DNA of 64,000 nt from Corynebacterium lizhenjunii (GCF_011038655.2 NZ_CP064954.1:1984001-2048000); one strand, 5' to 3'; positions 1 through 10,971 are shown, counted from the stretch's first letter. The notes: generated from the sequence alone by a model not told the origin. Made by a program: numbers and translations.

Positions 1-108
1 GCCCAGGTCTTTGAGGGCGGCGCGGAATGCGGCGTTGTCACTGCGGGCATCACGCATGATGGTCAAACGCGAGGCGGCGAGGGGGTGGTCTACTACGTGG
101 ATCTCCAT
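1..108 (-). CDS. upp: Uracil phosphoribosyltransferase, 5' end only
   Basis: The minus strand encodes 36 residues starting [20 protein letters not shown] and running off the left edge. This opening is characteristic of Upp, the pyrimidine salvage enzyme that makes UMP from uracil and PRPP in the cytoplasm. The start is the ATG whose complement is at 106-108. The catalytic and PRPP loops lie outside the window, so only the N-terminus supports the call. It is divergent from the small gene at 195. Confidence 0.85.
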   Translation of the reverse strand, partial: MEIHVVDHPLAASRLTIMRDARSDNAAFRAALKDLG

Positions 109-194
109 GCCCACCACTGTAGCGCCGTGGCGCACGGGAAAAGAAGTAAAAATTTGCTGGGAACCTTTTGCCCGCTGGAGCAGTCCAATGAGCT

Positions 195-479
195 ATGAGA
201 ACTTTTGAGATTGACACCGACTACACCCGCGCCTTGGCCCGCGATTTGGATGCCCAAGCCCAGCCACAGCCCCACCACCTGCCGGTTCTGCCGGGCGGGC
301 CCCTGGGGGATTTCTGCTCGGCGCTTGCTGCGGCTTTCCATAACCTCACCGCCCGCGATAACCAACTGCGGGCAGATTTTGCCTATCTTGCCGATACCGC
401 TGTGGCTACCAGCAATGCCGCCGAATCTGCCGATGCCACCTCTGCTACCGCCTGTGCCTCCCTGTTAGGGGGTTCCTAG
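195..479 (+). CDS. Small helical protein upstream of NlpC/P60 hydrolase
   Basis: A 94-residue protein without signal peptide or membrane segment, predicted mostly helical, with an Ala-rich C-terminus. It ends one base before the NlpC/P60 gene at 481, so the two are surely co-transcribed. I do not recognise a named family. Size, helicity and the pairing with a secreted hydrolase carrying an N-terminal helical region are reminiscent of type VII secretion (WXG100/EspC-like) substrates, but no WXG motif is visible, so this is inference. The 3' end contains two copies of the dispersed GCCGAT(A/G)CC word (around 390 and 430) encoding Leu/Ser-Ala-Asp. Confidence 0.6.
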   Translation: MRTFEIDTDYTRALARDLDAQAQPQPHHLPVLPGGPLGDFCSALAAAFHNLTARDNQLRADFAYLADTAVATSNAAESADATSATACASLLGGS

Positions 480-480
480 G

Positions 481-1374
481 ATGCTGGTTATCATGCAGGC
501 AATCGCCCAGATTTCACGGTTAAGTCCTCAGGAGCTTCCTGCCATTGCCTTGCCACAGGGTCCTTCTTTGGGTTCGGTGGATGAGTTGGCGCGCATCACC
601 GGCGGCAGCCCAGCAGCGCTCCACCGCGCCCACCGCAGCTTGGAGGCCGATAAACACACCGTGCACCAGGTCCGCGATCGCGCAGCGACCTTGGCCCGGC
701 AGTGCCTGGTGGACTTGCTGGGCATCGGCAGTGAGCTGCTCCGCCAAGCCATTCCCCTAGCCTTGGGGCTTGTGGTGCCCAACCCGGCCGTGCAGGCCGC
801 GTCCCGGGCGGGGCTAGAGGCGTTGGCGGCGCGGGGCATCGCCCAAGCAATGGCTCGCCTCAGCCACTTGATGGGCGAGCTAGCGGCGGTGGCGCGGCCT
901 CTGCTAGACATCGCGCAGACCGCAGTACAGTCGGCATGTAGTGACTCCGGGCGCGCAGCGGCACACTCCCTTGGCCAAGGGGTTCCGGGGTCTTGCGCGG
1001 TGGGTTCTTCGTCCGGTCCAGCTGCCGGTTCATCGGCTGGCCAAGCCGCAGCCCAAGCGGCATTGAGCCAGGTTGGCACCCCGTACACGTGGGGCGGAAC
1101 TGGATCCGGGGGCTTCGACTGCTCTGGGCTTACCCAGTGGGCCTACCGCCAAGCCGGAATCGAGCTGCCGCGCCTGGCCCAGGAACAGACCGTGGGGGTG
1201 CAAGTACCAGCTGATCAACTCCAGCCAGGGGATCTGGTGGTCTGGGACGGGCACGTGGCCATGTATTCCGGCAACGGGCAGATGGTAGAGGCGGGCGATC
1301 CGGTGCAGACCAATCCACTGCGCACCACAAACATGGGCATGGCCTTTAAGGGGTTTTGGCGCCCCACCGGCTAA
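481..1374 (+). CDS. NlpC/P60 family cell-wall hydrolase
   Basis: A 297-residue protein. The C-terminal ~110 residues are a clear NlpC/P60 domain: catalytic Cys in FDCSGLTQWAYRQAG (about residue 214) and catalytic His in DGHVAMY (about residue 258). Such enzymes cleave D-Glu-meso-DAP peptide bonds in peptidoglycan and act outside the membrane. Residues 1-150 are a helical, Ala/Leu-rich region unlike the coiled-coil domain of RipA-type hydrolases, followed by a Gly/Ser/Ala linker. No classical Sec signal peptide is seen, which together with the small helical partner at 195 suggests export by another route, perhaps type VII secretion (inference). Starts at 481 or 493 are both possible. Confidence 0.85.
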   Translation: MLVIMQAIAQISRLSPQELPAIALPQGPSLGSVDELARITGGSPAALHRAHRSLEADKHTVHQVRDRAATLARQCLVDLLGIGSELLRQAIPLALGLVVPNPAVQAASRAGLEALAARGIAQAMARLSHLMGELAAVARPLLDIAQTAVQSACSDSGRAAAHSLGQGVPGSCAVGSSSGPAAGSSAGQAAAQAALSQVGTPYTWGGTGSGGFDCSGLTQWAYRQAGIELPRLAQEQTVGVQVPADQLQPGDLVVWDGHVAMYSGNGQMVEAGDPVQTNPLRTTNMGMAFKGFWRPTG

Positions 1375-1406
1375 TCAGGCGGGGCTATTAGGTAGAGTTG
1401 ATGGCC

Positions 1407-2645
1407 ATGAATACGCGCGCGATCGTACCGGTTAAACTCAGCCTCACGGAGGGCGATTTCTATACCCTATGGGCCACGCCCTGGCGCCAAAACGGCACGC
1501 AGTGGCAGGCTTTTTTGGGCGATGATGAATCCGTCCTCCTCTTCCACACCGAGGCCCAACTCCTGGCCTTCTTGGAATCCGGCACGCGCCACGATTTAAG
1601 CGATCATCCTTCGTGGGAGGAGTTCAACTCCCGGCCCGCCCACCGCGTGCAGCCTGCGGAGCGCGACGTCTACGACCTCGTGGGCGTGCCCGCAGTGTTG
1701 GCACAGCGCCCCGGCCATGAGGCCGTGTCCACCGTGGCCCGCAACTTTGAAGTTGCTGAAGCCTTGGCGGCCGTAACCGGCGCGGAGCGCACCACCATTT
1801 TCTTTGCCACTCACTCCATCTTGCGCTCCACCGCCCGGGGCTATGAGCACTACTCCGGGGAGGAAGGCCTGCGCGAGTGGTCCGGTGTGGGCCACGTGGT
1901 GCTGAGCAACTGGGCCACCGTGATTGAAGAACTTGATAGCCACGTGCGCGTGGTGGACCCGGCCGAGTTTGATTCCGCCGTGGTGGAGGACGCGGAATCA
2001 CGGATCCTGGCCTCCGCTGAGGAAGCCGCCCAGGCTCGCGCCGCCGCAGAAGAAGCCCGCAAGGCAGAAGCTGCTGCCGCCGATCCTTATGACCAATCTG
2101 TATGGGCAGCAGCGGGCATCGACCCCATCAAAATCACCATCAATAACAAGAGCGTGTACACCCTGCGCACCTACCTCGACGGCAGCCCCCTCTTCCTGGG
2201 CAAGTGGGGAGAGATTTTCACCTTCGCCACGCCCAAGCAGCTCACTCGCTGGATCATGGAAAATGATGATCATGACCTGGCCCGTGTTAGCACGTGGGAA
2301 GACATCACCACCGCTGCGAACGCCGGCGACTTGGAGCTTAGCGTCCACGCGGACAACCTCTACACCTTCAACGGCCTAGTGCGCGATATTGAAAAGGGGC
2401 CGGAGGAAGTCGATACCCAGCAGATGGCCCGCGCCTACGAGGTGTGTGCCGATGCCGCCGACTGGGCCGGCGACGACTCCGTGAACTCCTATATGCTGGC
2501 CAACCCCCGCTTCCAGGACTACTTGGGCTACATGCTCGGCTCCACCGAGCACGCTGGCTATGTCCCCTCCAAGCCCTATAGCGACCACGCCACCGCCTGG
2601 GCCGGCCTGGAAGAGATGTTGAGCAAGCGCTTCTCCAAGTTCTAA
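1407..2645 (+). CDS. Conserved hypothetical with two copies of one domain
   Basis: About 412 residues, no signal or membrane segment. Two halves resemble each other. Near residue 15 and near residue 250 there is the same pattern: an aromatic-Tyr-Thr-Leu strand, FLG, a Leu/Ile-Phe-x-T strand, a QLL/QLT helix, then HDL and a SxWE/STWED motif. An Ala/Glu-rich coiled coil (about 200-230) separates the halves. I know this type only as a corynebacterial conserved hypothetical next to upp; annotations as a primosomal protein have no visible support. Start: a TAGAGT -10-like hexamer at 1393-1398 lies 8 nt before ATG 1407, suggesting a leaderless message; ATG 1401 is the alternative. Its stop overlaps that of the convergent esterase gene. 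Confidence 0.8.
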   Translation: MNTRAIVPVKLSLTEGDFYTLWATPWRQNGTQWQAFLGDDESVLLFHTEAQLLAFLESGTRHDLSDHPSWEEFNSRPAHRVQPAERDVYDLVGVPAVLAQRPGHEAVSTVARNFEVAEALAAVTGAERTTIFFATHSILRSTARGYEHYSGEEGLREWSGVGHVVLSNWATVIEELDSHVRVVDPAEFDSAVVEDAESRILASAEEAAQARAAAEEARKAEAAAADPYDQSVWAAAGIDPIKITINNKSVYTLRTYLDGSPLFLGKWGEIFTFATPKQLTRWIMENDDHDLARVSTWEDITTAANAGDLELSVHADNLYTFNGLVRDIEKGPEEVDTQQMARAYEVCADAADWAGDDSVNSYMLANPRFQDYLGYMLGSTEHAGYVPSKPYSDHATAWAGLEEMLSKRFSKF

Positions 2646-3694
2646 CCACAACGGCCACGGCCTCCCTCGACGTGCGGGCGTATCGCCGCGATGAGGTCAG
2701 CAACCAGCCGCTGTGAAACCGAAGCCTGGGGACGCAGCTGATCAAAACCATGGTAGGCCCGCGGGTAGGTCACAAATTCCGCATGGCCGCCTGCGGCGTT
2801 GACGGCCCGGGCGTAGGCCTGGGCCTCATCGAAGAACAAGTCCAGCTCGCCTATTCCCACCCAAACCGGCGGCAACCCCGCGAAGTCGGCCCGCACGGCC
2901 GGCGAAGCGTAATCATTGACCTGCGCCGGTCCAGCGCCAAGGTACGTCGCCCACGCACCCCGGTTGGTATTGGCGGTCCACACGAATTGCCCGCGCCCCG
3001 GAACCGGGGTAGACACCGCGTGCGGGCCAGCGACCGAGGCCGACACCGCGCCCCCATCGGCAACTGCGGAGGTTCCCGTGCGATGGTCCAGCATCGGATA
3101 AATCAGCGCCAAAAAGTCCACAGGGTGGCCCTCGTCAAGGGCGCGGTGAACAATCCCCGCCGCCAAGCCCCCACCGGCACTATCCCCGCACACCGCCACC
3201 GGCCCTGCGCTGCGCTCCTGCGCCCAGCGCAACGCCGCATAACACGCCTCGTGGTCGGCGGGGAAAGGCGCCACCGTAGCCTTGGGATACTCCGGGGCCA
3301 CCACAATGACCCCCAGCTCCTGGGCAATCCGCGAGTTCAGCGGATCATAGTAGCCCGCCGAGCCAATCAAATGCCCGCCGCCGTGAGTAAAGACCACCAC
3401 CGGGGCATCCTCAGCCACCCCAGCCGGGCGCAACACCCGCGCCTCAAACTCCACCCCCTCCGGACTGCGCTGCACCACTTCCTGGACCTCGACCCCATCA
3501 CCAGCCCGGCGCGCAAAACGGCGGCGCGCAACCACCTGGGAGGCGGTGACAAAGGCGGCATCGGGAAGCACATGCATGGGCAGGTACAACAGCGGGTGGC
3601 GCAGCTGCGGATCCACTGCGCGAATGTGCCGGCGCCGTGAGCACACATACGCGCCCACGCCCGCAGCAGCCATCAGGGGCCACACACGCGGCAT
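2642..3694 (-). CDS. Alpha/beta hydrolase, hormone-sensitive-lipase type esterase
   Basis: 350 residues with all landmarks of the HSL esterase family: oxyanion motif HGGG, nucleophile elbow GDSAGG, acid in GELDLFFDEA, and His in AYHGFD near the C-terminus. It probably hydrolyses short-chain esters; the substrate cannot be read from sequence. A short hydrophobic stretch at the N-terminus (MPRVWPLMAAAGVGAYVC) could anchor the protein. The start at 3694 is chosen because GGAGG lies just upstream, inside the end of the preceding gene, whose TAA (3696-3698) is 1 nt away; the two genes are translationally coupled. Confidence 0.85.
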   Translation of the reverse strand: MPRVWPLMAAAGVGAYVCSRRRHIRAVDPQLRHPLLYLPMHVLPDAAFVTASQVVARRRFARRAGDGVEVQEVVQRSPEGVEFEARVLRPAGVAEDAPVVVFTHGGGHLIGSAGYYDPLNSRIAQELGVIVVAPEYPKATVAPFPADHEACYAALRWAQERSAGPVAVCGDSAGGGLAAGIVHRALDEGHPVDFLALIYPMLDHRTGTSAVADGGAVSASVAGPHAVSTPVPGRGQFVWTANTNRGAWATYLGAGPAQVNDYASPAVRADFAGLPPVWVGIGELDLFFDEAQAYARAVNAAGGHAEFVTYPRAYHGFDQLRPQASVSQRLVADLIAAIRPHVEGGRGRCG

Positions 3695-3695
3695 C

Positions 3696-4565
3696 TTAGG
3701 CCTCCTCCTCCGCAAAGACCGTTTCCCCTAGCGCCTCATACGCTGGCAAAATGGTGCTGCGCAGCACCTCGCGGCGTACCGGCTCCGGTGCGAAGGCCGA
3801 CTCCATCGCCGTGACCGTCAGGTCAAAGAACTCCTCCAACCCGTAGCCGAAGGTCTCATTCAACGCCACGAACTCACGCGTCAACGCACCCGGCCCCAAG
3901 TCCGCAGCGGCAACCGCGCAAGTAAACCCCAGTTGCTGTAGCAAAGGCAGCGGGTGGTCCGCCAGCGCATCGACCACCCCCGCTGCCTGGTCTGCCAGCG
4001 GCGAAACCACCAGCGTTATCGCACGGTCGCGCACCCACCCCGCCACCGGCCCGGGCACAATTCCGTCCAGGTCCGCACGCAGGTCATCCGTCACGCACGT
4101 CGCCCGCAGCAGCCGCTGGACGCCCGTCTGCGCAGCCGCTTCGACCACCGACAAGGATTCCGCCGCGTCGACACCCGCCGGCAGCCACGCCCGGCGCACC
4201 TGAGCAACCTGGTCGCCTGGCACCAGCGCGCCCACCACGCGCGGCGAATCTGCGCAGTCCACGACCTCGGCACTGCCGCACAACACCACACGCGCGTCCA
4301 CGTCCGCCTCTGCATCCAACACGCCCAGCACCGCCTCCACAGCCTGTGCCGCCGGGAAAGCGTAGGCGCCCGGCTCCAGGTGGAGCTCGGCATAGACCAC
4401 GGTGTCGGCACGCAGGTCGGCGAGGAGGGCGACGGTGGCATCGGCAAGCTCTGCTGGGGTGGCCGCTGTGGGAAGCGGCACATACAGGCTCACTTTGGGC
4501 AGGCGCGCGAAGGCGAAGGCGTCGGAATCCTTGTTTTCGGGGCTGATCATCGGTGCGTCATGCAT
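3696..4565 (-). CDS. Adenosine deaminase-like protein lacking the catalytic residues
   Basis: About 289 residues. The C-terminal half aligns by eye with bacterial adenosine deaminases: RDRAITLVVSPLADQAAGVV against the usual RxIxLExCPTSNxxTGAV, then LADHPLPLL, LTREF, and an FGYGLEEFFDLTVTAMESAF tail. Yet the metal-binding HxH has become LPKVSLYVPLP, and no HAGE, GHG or NTD(D/N) motif remains, and the protein is about 60-100 residues short. It should therefore not deaminate adenosine; a regulatory or binding role is possible. Start unclear: a TACGAT -10-like box sits 7 nt before the ATG ending at 4565, fitting a leaderless message. It carries a dispersed-word copy at 4437-4449 (ELADAT). Confidence 0.7.
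   Translation of the reverse strand: MHDAPMISPENKDSDAFAFARLPKVSLYVPLPTAATPAELADATVALLADLRADTVVYAELHLEPGAYAFPAAQAVEAVLGVLDAEADVDARVVLCGSAEVVDCADSPRVVGALVPGDQVAQVRRAWLPAGVDAAESLSVVEAAAQTGVQRLLRATCVTDDLRADLDGIVPGPVAGWVRDRAITLVVSPLADQAAGVVDALADHPLPLLQQLGFTCAVAAADLGPGALTREFVALNETFGYGLEEFFDLTVTAMESAFAPEPVRREVLRSTILPAYEALGETVFAEEEA
4437..4449 (+). repeat. Dispersed word GGCATCGGCAAGC, exact copy
   Basis: Exact 13-mer inside the adenosine deaminase-like gene, read there as Leu-Ala-Asp-Ala on the gene's own strand. Confidence 0.85.
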
Positions 4566-4570
4566 GGGGA

Positions 4571-4604
4571 CCATCGTAGGGGCCCACCTAAGATGTGTCA
4601 TGTT
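4571..4604. promoter_or_regulatory. Divergent, closely packed -10 boxes
   Basis: Minus-strand TACGAT lies 7 nt before the 4565 start; plus-strand TAAGAT (4589-4594) lies 10 nt before the ATG at 4605. The two leaderless-type promoters would be back to back within about 35 bp, so the deaminase-like gene and the carboxypeptidase gene are probably mutually exclusive or co-controlled. No -35 was recognised. Confidence 0.4.
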
Positions 4605-5834
4605 ATGAAGAAACCCACCGCTGCTTGCCTGGCCGCCGTCATGTGCCTGGGCCCCGCGGGTGCACAGCTTGCCGATGCCGCCGAGCCCACCACCCGCCAC
4701 GCCGCCCCCAACACCGACGACTGCCCCCAGCTGCTGCAACCCCCGGAACCCACCACAACCTCCGAACGGCTTGCCCCCGGCCAGCTCAGCCCCACCCCGC
4801 TGCCGCCTGCGCCGGAGACCTTCTGCGGAGTCCTTGCCCCGGCGGGGTTTCGGGTGGACCCCGAGGTTTACGCCGCCGCGTGGATGGTCAGCGACCTAGA
4901 CACCGGGGAGGTGCTGGCCATGAAGGACCCGCATGGGCGCTACCGGCCGGCCTCGATTATCAAAGTCTTGCTGGCATTGGTAGCCATTGAGCGGCTGGAC
5001 CTGGGCGAAGAGCTCACTGTCAGCGCCGAATCTGCGGACCAGGAGGGCTCCGCGGTGGGCCTAGGCGCCGGCGGGCATTACACGGTGGAGCAACTGCTGC
5101 AGGGGCTGATTATGGCCTCCGGCAATGATGCCGCCCATGCTCTGGCCCAGCGCCTGGGCGGGGACGCCGCTGCCCTGGAGCTGGTCAATGCCAAGGCTCG
5201 CGAGCTGGGCACCACTGGCACCGTCGCGGCCAGCTATTCCGGCCTGGATGCCCCCGGCATGTCCACGTCCGCGGCGGACATGTCCGTGATGTACCGGGCG
5301 GCGTTTGCCAACCCAACGTTCGCGCGGATTGCTGCCACCGAGTCCGTGAAGTTCCCCGGCTACGATGACCTGCCGGAATACGAGGTGTGGAATGACAACG
5401 GGCTGTTTATGAATGACGAGGACGGCATTGGCGGCAAGACTGGCTATACCGACGATGCCCACCACACCTTCGTCGGCGCCCTCAACCGCGACGGCCGCCG
5501 CCTGATGGCCGTGCTGCTGGATACCACCATCGACCACGGCCCCCGCGCGTGGCAGCAGGCCCAGCTGCTGTTGCATGAGGCTTACCGTCTGCCGCCTGGT
5601 ACCGCCGTGGCTTCGCTGTCCGAGCTTGCCGATACCCCCTCCCCCACCGCCGAGCCCATCCCTGCGCCGCCCACCCCGTCGCTACACATTGGCAAGGCGG
5701 AGCAGGCCCGGCCTTCGCAGCCGGAGTGGATTGGTTGGCTAGCAGTGGGCCTGGTGGGGGCGCTAGCGCTGGGTGTTGCGGCCTTTACGCTGCGTCCCCG
5801 CAACAATGTGCACCGCGGCGGCCCACGCCGTTGA
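4605..5834 (+). CDS. D-alanyl-D-alanine carboxypeptidase (S11 penicillin-binding protein)
   Basis: 409 residues with an N-terminal export signal (MKKPTAACLAAVMCLGPAGA). The three active-site motifs of peptidase family S11 are present in order: SIIK (SxxK) in RPASIIKVLL, SGN (SxN) in MASGNDAAHAL, and KTG in GGKTGYTDDA. A Pro-rich spacer and a C-terminal transmembrane helix (WIGWLAVGLVGALALGVAAF) followed by Arg residues would anchor it facing the periplasm-like space. It trims the terminal D-Ala of peptidoglycan pentapeptides. ATG 4605 is used because the signal peptide begins there; the open frame continues upstream without coding character. Exact dispersed-word copy at 4667-4679, just after the signal peptide. 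Confidence 0.9.
   Translation: MKKPTAACLAAVMCLGPAGAQLADAAEPTTRHAAPNTDDCPQLLQPPEPTTTSERLAPGQLSPTPLPPAPETFCGVLAPAGFRVDPEVYAAAWMVSDLDTGEVLAMKDPHGRYRPASIIKVLLALVAIERLDLGEELTVSAESADQEGSAVGLGAGGHYTVEQLLQGLIMASGNDAAHALAQRLGGDAAALELVNAKARELGTTGTVAASYSGLDAPGMSTSAADMSVMYRAAFANPTFARIAATESVKFPGYDDLPEYEVWNDNGLFMNDEDGIGGKTGYTDDAHHTFVGALNRDGRRLMAVLLDTTIDHGPRAWQQAQLLLHEAYRLPPGTAVASLSELADTPSPTAEPIPAPPTPSLHIGKAEQARPSQPEWIGWLAVGLVGALALGVAAFTLRPRNNVHRGGPRR
4667..4679 (-). repeat. Dispersed word, exact copy
   Basis: GCTTGCCGATGCC on the plus strand, read as Leu-Ala-Asp-Ala just after the signal peptide of the carboxypeptidase. It lies only 230 bp from the opposite-facing copy at 4437. Confidence 0.85.
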
Positions 5835-5890
5835 ACATCCTTGCCACCTTATCTGTTCGTTGATCTCCCGGGTGGTCTTGGGACGGGCTG

Positions 5891-6811
5891 TTAGCGGCGG
5901 GTCTTCTTTACTACTTCCGCCCCGGCTAGCCGGTCATGCGGGGCCCGCAAATCGTTGTCGGCACTAATAGAAAAGTACGCATGAATGGCGGCCAAGCTAC
6001 TCACCAGCGGCCCCACCGCCGGCACAGCGATGGCTAAGCGGAACCAGTTGCGCTGTAGCGTGCGGCCGAGACTCAACTGCTCTTTGGTATCTACGTCGCG
6101 CACCCGGTAGCCAAACAGCAGCTTGGCGGGGCTGCCGCCCCAGTAGTGCTCCGGAACAAGCACCACAGCGAGCATGACGGCCACGTATACGATGGGCGCT
6201 AAAAGAGAACTCCCATCCAGGGTGAGCGGCACGGCCACCACACCGGCTGCAGAAGTAGCGATAAAAAGGTCCGCCAGTCCCAAAAGGGCACGCGTTCCGT
6301 TACTCGCACGCTGTTGCAAGTCTGCATAGTTCACCGCACCGGTGGGCTGCCCCCAAATCGGATTCGCAGGCGAGACCTGGCCGCCTTGGGGCTGCTGCAC
6401 ATATGGATTCGCAGGGTTGGGGAAAGGGCTCGCGGAGGTGGGGCCGGGATTCGGGTCACTACGGCCGACTCCTGGAAAGGCAGTGTCTGCGTAGGGATTG
6501 TGTGATCGATGCTCCGGATCTGGTTCGGTCCAACCGGCGTACTCCGGGGGCCAGGTGCCAAAATCCCCTAGGTATTGCAACTCCTGCCAGGTAGGAGTGC
6601 GCCTGGCTTGGAGGGCCTCATCGTAGGCCTGCCGGTTGGCATCATTAGCCAGGACGGCATAGCCGATGCTGACTAGTTTGCGCTCTTGGCTGCTGGTACT
6701 AAAACCATCACCGGCCAAGCGGGCATCGCGCGCGGACAGCTGTACACCCAGGGCGGTGCAGTTATCCTTAGGGTCCAAGCGGAAAAACGCGTAGAGATCA
6801 GGGGCAGACAT
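5891..6811 (-). CDS. RDD-domain membrane protein with a DnaJ-like N-terminus
   Basis: 306 residues. Residues 1-75 resemble a J-domain fold (LYAFFRLDP, then VLANDANRQAYDEAL) but the HPD tripeptide needed to stimulate DnaK is absent. A Pro/Asn/Gly-rich linker follows (about 85-160), then an RDD-type domain with transmembrane helices (ALLGLADLFIATSAAGVV, IVYVAVMLAVVLVPEHYW) and the GGSPAKLLFGYRVRD signature. Function unknown. Start 6811 is preferred because a TAGAAT -10 box lies exactly 7 nt upstream. Confidence 0.8.
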   Translation of the reverse strand: MSAPDLYAFFRLDPKDNCTALGVQLSARDARLAGDGFSTSSQERKLVSIGYAVLANDANRQAYDEALQARRTPTWQELQYLGDFGTWPPEYAGWTEPDPEHRSHNPYADTAFPGVGRSDPNPGPTSASPFPNPANPYVQQPQGGQVSPANPIWGQPTGAVNYADLQQRASNGTRALLGLADLFIATSAAGVVAVPLTLDGSSLLAPIVYVAVMLAVVLVPEHYWGGSPAKLLFGYRVRDVDTKEQLSLGRTLQRNWFRLAIAVPAVGPLVSSLAAIHAYFSISADNDLRAPHDRLAGAEVVKKTRR

Positions 6812-6818
6812 GCCAGCC

Positions 6819-6824
6819 ATTCTA
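6819..6824 (-). promoter_or_regulatory. -10 box for the RDD protein gene
   Basis: TAGAAT on the minus strand, 7 nt before the ATG at 6811, implying a leaderless or nearly leaderless transcript. No -35 element is evident. Confidence 0.5.
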
Positions 6825-6913
6825 GCCCCCGCCCTGGACATGCCTGAATCCCACCGGTGCGCCCGGCCAATTAATCCCCCAAACGCCGTTAGCGCAACGC
6901 GTCCCCCTAGAAC

Positions 6914-8002
6914 TTACTTTTTGCGACGCAGCAGAGCCGCAATGCCGGCCCCGGCAGCGCCAATGGCTGCACCGGCGCCAAGCGTCAGTGCCGGGGAGGG
7001 TCCGGTCTTGACCTCGTTACGCACGCGAATGATGGCCGGGGCGGGGACATCGACGTCCTCAACGTGGAGCAGGGACTCCTCCGTAGTGGCCGTCCACGCA
7101 GAAACATAGAGCACCACGCGCCAGATGAGGTACATGACCACCATCAAGACGATGACCGGGCCAAAGACCGCACCGGCCGGGCTGCCGGTGGCCGAGGACA
7201 TGATCATGGTGGACAGCTGCTTGATTACCTCGAAGGCCACCGCCCCAATGAGCGCGCCAATAAAACCAGACTTCTTGGGGACCTTGGTGCGCGGCAGAAC
7301 CACGATCAGCCACCAGAACACCAGGAAGTTGGCCACCATACCAATGGCTAGACCCGCAAAGAAGAGCACCTTATCCATGCCAGGGAACGACTCGATACCC
7401 ACCAGCTCGAAGACCTTCTGGGTAAGCCCTGACGTACCAGCAGCGGTAACGCCGAAGGCCACAACAAGCGCAATAAGCAAACCCAGCAGGCCCAGCAGAT
7501 CACTGAACTTCTTCTTGATAAAGTTGCCGCCATCGGTGGGATCCATCTTCCACATGGAAGAGATACCGATACGCAGGTGGTTCATCCAGCTCAAGCCCGA
7601 CCACAAGGTAGTCAAACCACCGATACCGAACATGGCAGCCCTCTGGCTGATGGCGGTCTCCAGGACCTGGTTAAGGGTATCCCCCAAATCGCCCTCGACA
7701 GCGTTGGTGATGTGGTCCTGCACTTGCTGGAAGAGGTCCGGACGGTTGGCCAGTACCGTGGCCAGGCTGGCCACCAGCAGCATGAACAGCGGGAAAATGG
7801 CCAGCACCGAGTAATACGTGATACCAGCTGCGAATTGGTTACCGCCTTCAGACATGTAGCGGTCCTGCATGCGCATCAGGTGATCGACTAGTGGGGAGCG
7901 TTCGCGGACTTTGTCCACCGCGCCCGGCTCGTCTTTCCGGGCGCGCTCGATACCGTACATGTCCGTGTTGGCCGTATCAGCTTTAGTAGTCGCAGCTGCC
8001 AT
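6914..8002 (-). CDS. YihY/BrkB (YhjD-like) inner membrane protein
   Basis: 362 residues with the family's features: the NQFAAGITYYSVLAIFPLFM segment, several further transmembrane helices (LLGLLGLLIALVVAFGVT, VLFFAGLAIGMVANFLVFWW, GPVIVLMVVMYLIWRVVLYV) and a Gly/Ala-rich hydrophobic tail ending in RRKK. The family was once mislabelled ribonuclease BN; its role is an envelope or transport function that is still poorly defined. It follows trpS on the same strand with a hairpin between them. Confidence 0.85.
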   Translation of the reverse strand: MAAATTKADTANTDMYGIERARKDEPGAVDKVRERSPLVDHLMRMQDRYMSEGGNQFAAGITYYSVLAIFPLFMLLVASLATVLANRPDLFQQVQDHITNAVEGDLGDTLNQVLETAISQRAAMFGIGGLTTLWSGLSWMNHLRIGISSMWKMDPTDGGNFIKKKFSDLLGLLGLLIALVVAFGVTAAGTSGLTQKVFELVGIESFPGMDKVLFFAGLAIGMVANFLVFWWLIVVLPRTKVPKKSGFIGALIGAVAFEVIKQLSTMIMSSATGSPAGAVFGPVIVLMVVMYLIWRVVLYVSAWTATTEESLLHVEDVDVPAPAIIRVRNEVKTGPSPALTLGAGAAIGAAGAGIAALLRRKK

Positions 8003-8092
8003 GGGCGGCGGGTTTCCTCTCCTTAAAGGTACATAGTTACCAGCCCTACCCTAGCTATTTTCTTGCTAAGAAGCGCAATTGAGGCCGCTAAC

Positions 8093-8113
8093 TTACAGCG
8101 GCCCCAGTCCTGG
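8093..8113 (-). terminator. Hairpin after trpS
   Basis: GGCCGCT and AGCGGCC form a perfect 7-bp stem with a 7-nt loop, 20 nt after the trpS stop. No U-tract follows, so termination would be partial. Confidence 0.4.
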
Positions 8114-8132
8114 CGCGACAAGAAATCGACGT

Positions 8133-10672
<2,540 letters not shown>

Positions 10673-10805
10673 CGGGTTGGCGGTCGAGGTGACGGCGCCC
10701 GGGAGTAGAGTCGGGCCACGCGTAGACGACAGGCGGTAGCGGTGGCAGTCGGGGTGTCGGCAGCAGGCGGTAGCGATGGCAGCCAGGATGGCGGCGGCCG
10801 GTCGC

Positions 10806-10836
10806 GGGCACGGGCCACGCGTAGGCGCCCGTGCCC
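10806..10836. repeat. GC-rich hairpin
   Basis: GGGCACGGG (10806-10814) and CCCGTGCCC (10828-10836) form a perfect 9-bp stem with a 13-nt loop. It lies upstream of HNH copy A and may belong to that repeat unit. Confidence 0.5.
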
Positions 10837-10905
10837 TGGAAGCGGGCCGGGAGCTGGCGACAGGCCATGGCCAAGGCGAGCAGGGGCTGGTGCCTGGCCG
10901 CGTGG

Positions 10906-10918
10906 GGCATCGGCAAGC
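10906..10918 (+). repeat. Dispersed word, exact intergenic copy
   Basis: GGCATCGGCAAGC outside any gene, 9 nt from the terminator of the small membrane protein gene. An intergenic copy cannot be explained by amino-acid usage. Confidence 0.85.
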
Positions 10919-10927
10919 TAGGCATAC

Positions 10928-10954
10928 AAAAGCCCGCCACAACGGTGACGGGCT
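10928..10954 (-). terminator. Rho-independent terminator of the 63-aa gene
   Basis: On the minus strand AGCCCG-x-CAC pairs with GTG-x-CGGGCT around a 4-nt loop, followed by TTTT. It lies about 18 nt after the stop codon at 10972. Confidence 0.7.
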
Positions 10955-10971
10955 AGAAATGGTAGGCAGGC

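Noticed and set aside
2750..3640. 296-codon plus-strand open frame opposite the esterase
   Set aside because: Arg/His/Pro-rich shadow; HGGG and GDSAGG motifs lie on the minus strand.
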